NCBI GenBank assembly: GCA_903862935.1 | Contig: CAIOZY010000025.1 | Span: forward strand, 94,579 to 158,578 | Direction of reading: 5' to 3' | From: an uncultured Opitutaceae bacterium | GTDB lineage: Bacteria; Verrucomicrobiota; Verrucomicrobiia; Opitutales; Opitutaceae | DNA length: 64,000 bases | Shown: positions 62,770 through 64,000 of the stretch, one piece after another | How the letters are laid out: each line of letters begins with the position of its first letter | How positions within the stretch are numbered: position 1 is the first letter of the stretch | Notes under the pieces: generated by a model | Told to the model about the DNA's origin: nothing | Seen by the model: the letters and a program-made list of their open reading frames with translations, nothing else | Databases searched by the model: none | Program-made: the position numbers and the translations under genes

Positions 62770-63948
62770 ATGTCCCCTGTGAACTTAAACCTGACTCTTC
62801 CCGGATACCGCATAGTCCGGGTGGAGAGCAACTCTTTGATGCGGATCTACGCCGCGGTGGTAGAAGCACCGGGGCAATGCCTTTGCTGCGGAGGCGTACG
62901 CCTCCGCAGCAAAGGCCGATATGAGCGCCGGGTACGGCATTTACCGTGCTTGGGACGTCCGAGTGAGCTGGTGATCGCCTGCCGGCGGTATTGGTGCGTG
63001 GATTGCCGTCACAGCTTCGTGCAGCCCCTGCCGGGGATCCTGCCGGGCCGGCACAGCAGCGAGCCGTGGCGGCAGAGCGTCTACGAGTTGCACGGCGACG
63101 GCGTCTGCGCCTCGACCCTGGGCGAGAGGGAGGGCGTGGACTCCTCCACGGTGAGCCGCATCTACGGCCAGTTTACCGAGCGCAAGGCCAAGGAACGGCT
63201 CAGCTTGGACTGCCCCCGGGTGCTCGGCATCGACGAGCACACCCTGCACAAGTCCCAGCGCTTCGCCACGACCTTCTGCGACCTGAAGAACCACCGCGTC
63301 TTCGACATCAGCCCGGGGCGCAGCGAAGCGGAGCTGGCCGGCTACCTCGGCAGCCTGCGCGGCCGCGACAAGGTCCGGGTCGTGTGCATCGACCTGTCCA
63401 ATCCGTACCGCTCGATTGTCCGGCGCTGGTTCCCTCGCGCCATGATCGTCGCTGACCGCTTCCATGCGATCCGTCTGGTCGGCCTGCACCTGATGAGGCT
63501 GGCCCGCCAGCTGTGTCCCCAGCTGGCCTGGAACCGGTCCTGGCTGGGCCTGCTCCGGGCCCGCTGGGACCGGCTCGATCCCGAGCAGCGTCACCGGCTC
63601 AAATGCCTGTTTGCCCGGCAGCCCGCCCTGGAGGCCATCCACGAGGTCAAGGAGCGGCTGTGCTCGCTGCTGCGCCTCAAAAACCAGCGCAAACGGGCCT
63701 GCCGCTACCTCATCCAGGAACTGCTCGGCCACATCGAGTCCCTCAGGGCGAGCGGCCTTCAGGCCGCTCGCACCCTAGCCAAGTCCCTCTCCGAGTGGAT
63801 CCAGGAGATCGCCTTGATGTGGCGCTTCTCCCGTAACAACGGCATTACCGAGGGCTTCCACAGAAAAATGAAATTAATCCAGCGCCGTGCCTACGGCTTC
63901 CGTTCGTTCAACAACTACCGCCTGCGCGTCATCGCTCAATGCGGTTAA
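62770..63948 (+). CDS. ISL3-family transposase
   Basis: A 392-aa transposase. A Cys-rich N-terminal zinc region (CLCCGG, later HLPC and CRRYWCVDCRHSF), a helix-turn-helix (REGVDSSTVSRIYGQF), and the DDE core: first Asp in VLGIDEHTLHKSQRF, second in VVCIDLSNPYRSIVRRWFP and ADRFHAIRLV, and the final Glu in NNGITEGFHRKMKLIQRRAYGFRSFNNYRLRV. All are intact, so the element may be active. ATG 62770 follows the left end. A perfect 38-bp palindrome lies in the zinc-region codons. Confidence 0.95.
   Translation: MSPVNLNLTLPGYRIVRVESNSLMRIYAAVVEAPGQCLCCGGVRLRSKGRYERRVRHLPCLGRPSELVIACRRYWCVDCRHSFVQPLPGILPGRHSSEPWRQSVYELHGDGVCASTLGEREGVDSSTVSRIYGQFTERKAKERLSLDCPRVLGIDEHTLHKSQRFATTFCDLKNHRVFDISPGRSEAELAGYLGSLRGRDKVRVVCIDLSNPYRSIVRRWFPRAMIVADRFHAIRLVGLHLMRLARQLCPQLAWNRSWLGLLRARWDRLDPEQRHRLKCLFARQPALEAIHEVKERLCSLLRLKNQRKRACRYLIQELLGHIESLRASGLQAARTLAKSLSEWIQEIALMWRFSRNNGITEGFHRKMKLIQRRAYGFRSFNNYRLRVIAQCG
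62879..62916. repeat. Perfect 38-bp palindrome in the transposase gene
   Basis: GCCTTTGCTGCGGAGGCGT followed directly by its exact reverse complement, with no spacer. Base-by-base pairing holds for 19 positions and fails at the 20th. It encodes CLCCGGVRLRSKG. In mRNA it would make a very stable stem near the 5' end. Confidence 0.95.
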
Positions 63949-63978
63949 CCTCAACTCAACCCCCCTCCACACACCCCG

Positions 63979-64000
63979 GTCCCCAAACTTTCCTGTAGAC
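63979..64000 (-). repeat. ISL3 right inverted repeat (partial)
   Basis: GTCCCCAAACTTTCCTGTAGAC up to the last base of the window. Outer bases differ from the left end, as is usual for IS ends. Confidence 0.85.

Larger units (their letters stand above)
62724..64000 (+). mobile_element. ISL3-family insertion sequence (right end at window edge)
   Basis: Left end GGCTCTTCGGTAAAGTTTGGGGAC, which has the GGCTCTTC start common in ISL3 elements; right end, read inward from 64000, GTCTACAGGAAAGTTTGGGGAC. The inner 14 bases are identical inverted. The last one or two bases and the target duplication fall outside the window. It carries one transposase gene. Confidence 0.9.

Overview
The window is a high-GC chromosomal segment from a Gram-negative bacterium. 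Three things point to Verrucomicrobiota, most plausibly Opitutaceae: a fused LpxC-FabZ enzyme, a PEP-CTERM sorted protein, and a mix of TolC, RND and lipoprotein envelope genes with several PVC-type conserved hypotheticals. This assignment is inference; there is no rRNA here.

Region 1 (1-26.2 kb) is mostly core genome. It opens with the 3' part of an amidohydrolase-aminotransferase fusion and a lysozyme-like lipoprotein. A minus-strand efflux block follows (EmrA-like adaptor, EmrB-like MFS pump, flavin reductase, RND pump, RND adaptor). Next come a DUF971 gene with hisI, lpxC-fabZ, a DUF6249/ECF-sigma/anti-sigma operon whose sigma gene carries a one-base frameshift, an rRNA methyltransferase, efp, deoA, argS, a PpiD-like chaperone, a TolC-like channel, a trpA/GGEEF/miaA cluster, a nuclease-fold protein and tRNA-His with a strong terminator.

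Region 2 (26.2-30.6 kb) is lower in GC and accessory: two tandem secreted paralogues, small membrane and HhH proteins and a PEP-CTERM protein. Region 3 (30.6-41.1 kb) returns to high GC: an esterase-GH2 fusion, an MFS carrier, class III FBPase, DUF1638, a membrane TPR protein and a GMC oxidoreductase.

Region 4 (41.3-50.4 kb) is the most informative. An FNR-type box precedes a two-domain DUF2249 gene that is split by a 5,983-bp integrative element flanked by GATGCCCCC. Rejoining the halves at that repeat restores one 178-aa reading frame. The element carries an HUH Rep-like protein, a C5 cytosine methyltransferase, a DUF4928-like putative restriction enzyme, Vsr, two small DNA-binding proteins and a tyrosine integrase. 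The integrase frame runs out through the attachment site and, in the circular form, would continue into a tail encoded at the opposite end. The element also separates the FNR-box promoter from the downstream heme-copper-oxidase-like and DUF59 genes; a second FNR-like box lies before an azurin-like gene.

Region 5 (50.4-64 kb) has an SDR, an ATP-grasp protein, a ROK kinase, a uroporphyrinogen-decarboxylase-family protein and a large hybrid histidine kinase. Then comes a run of single small genes (GNAT, DUF1801, PPOX, cupin) separated by four directly repeated ~130-bp elements with covarying stems, which looks like a cassette array. The window ends with an outer-membrane protein operon whose upstream side is interrupted by an ISL3-type insertion sequence that holds a perfect 38-bp palindrome in its transposase gene.
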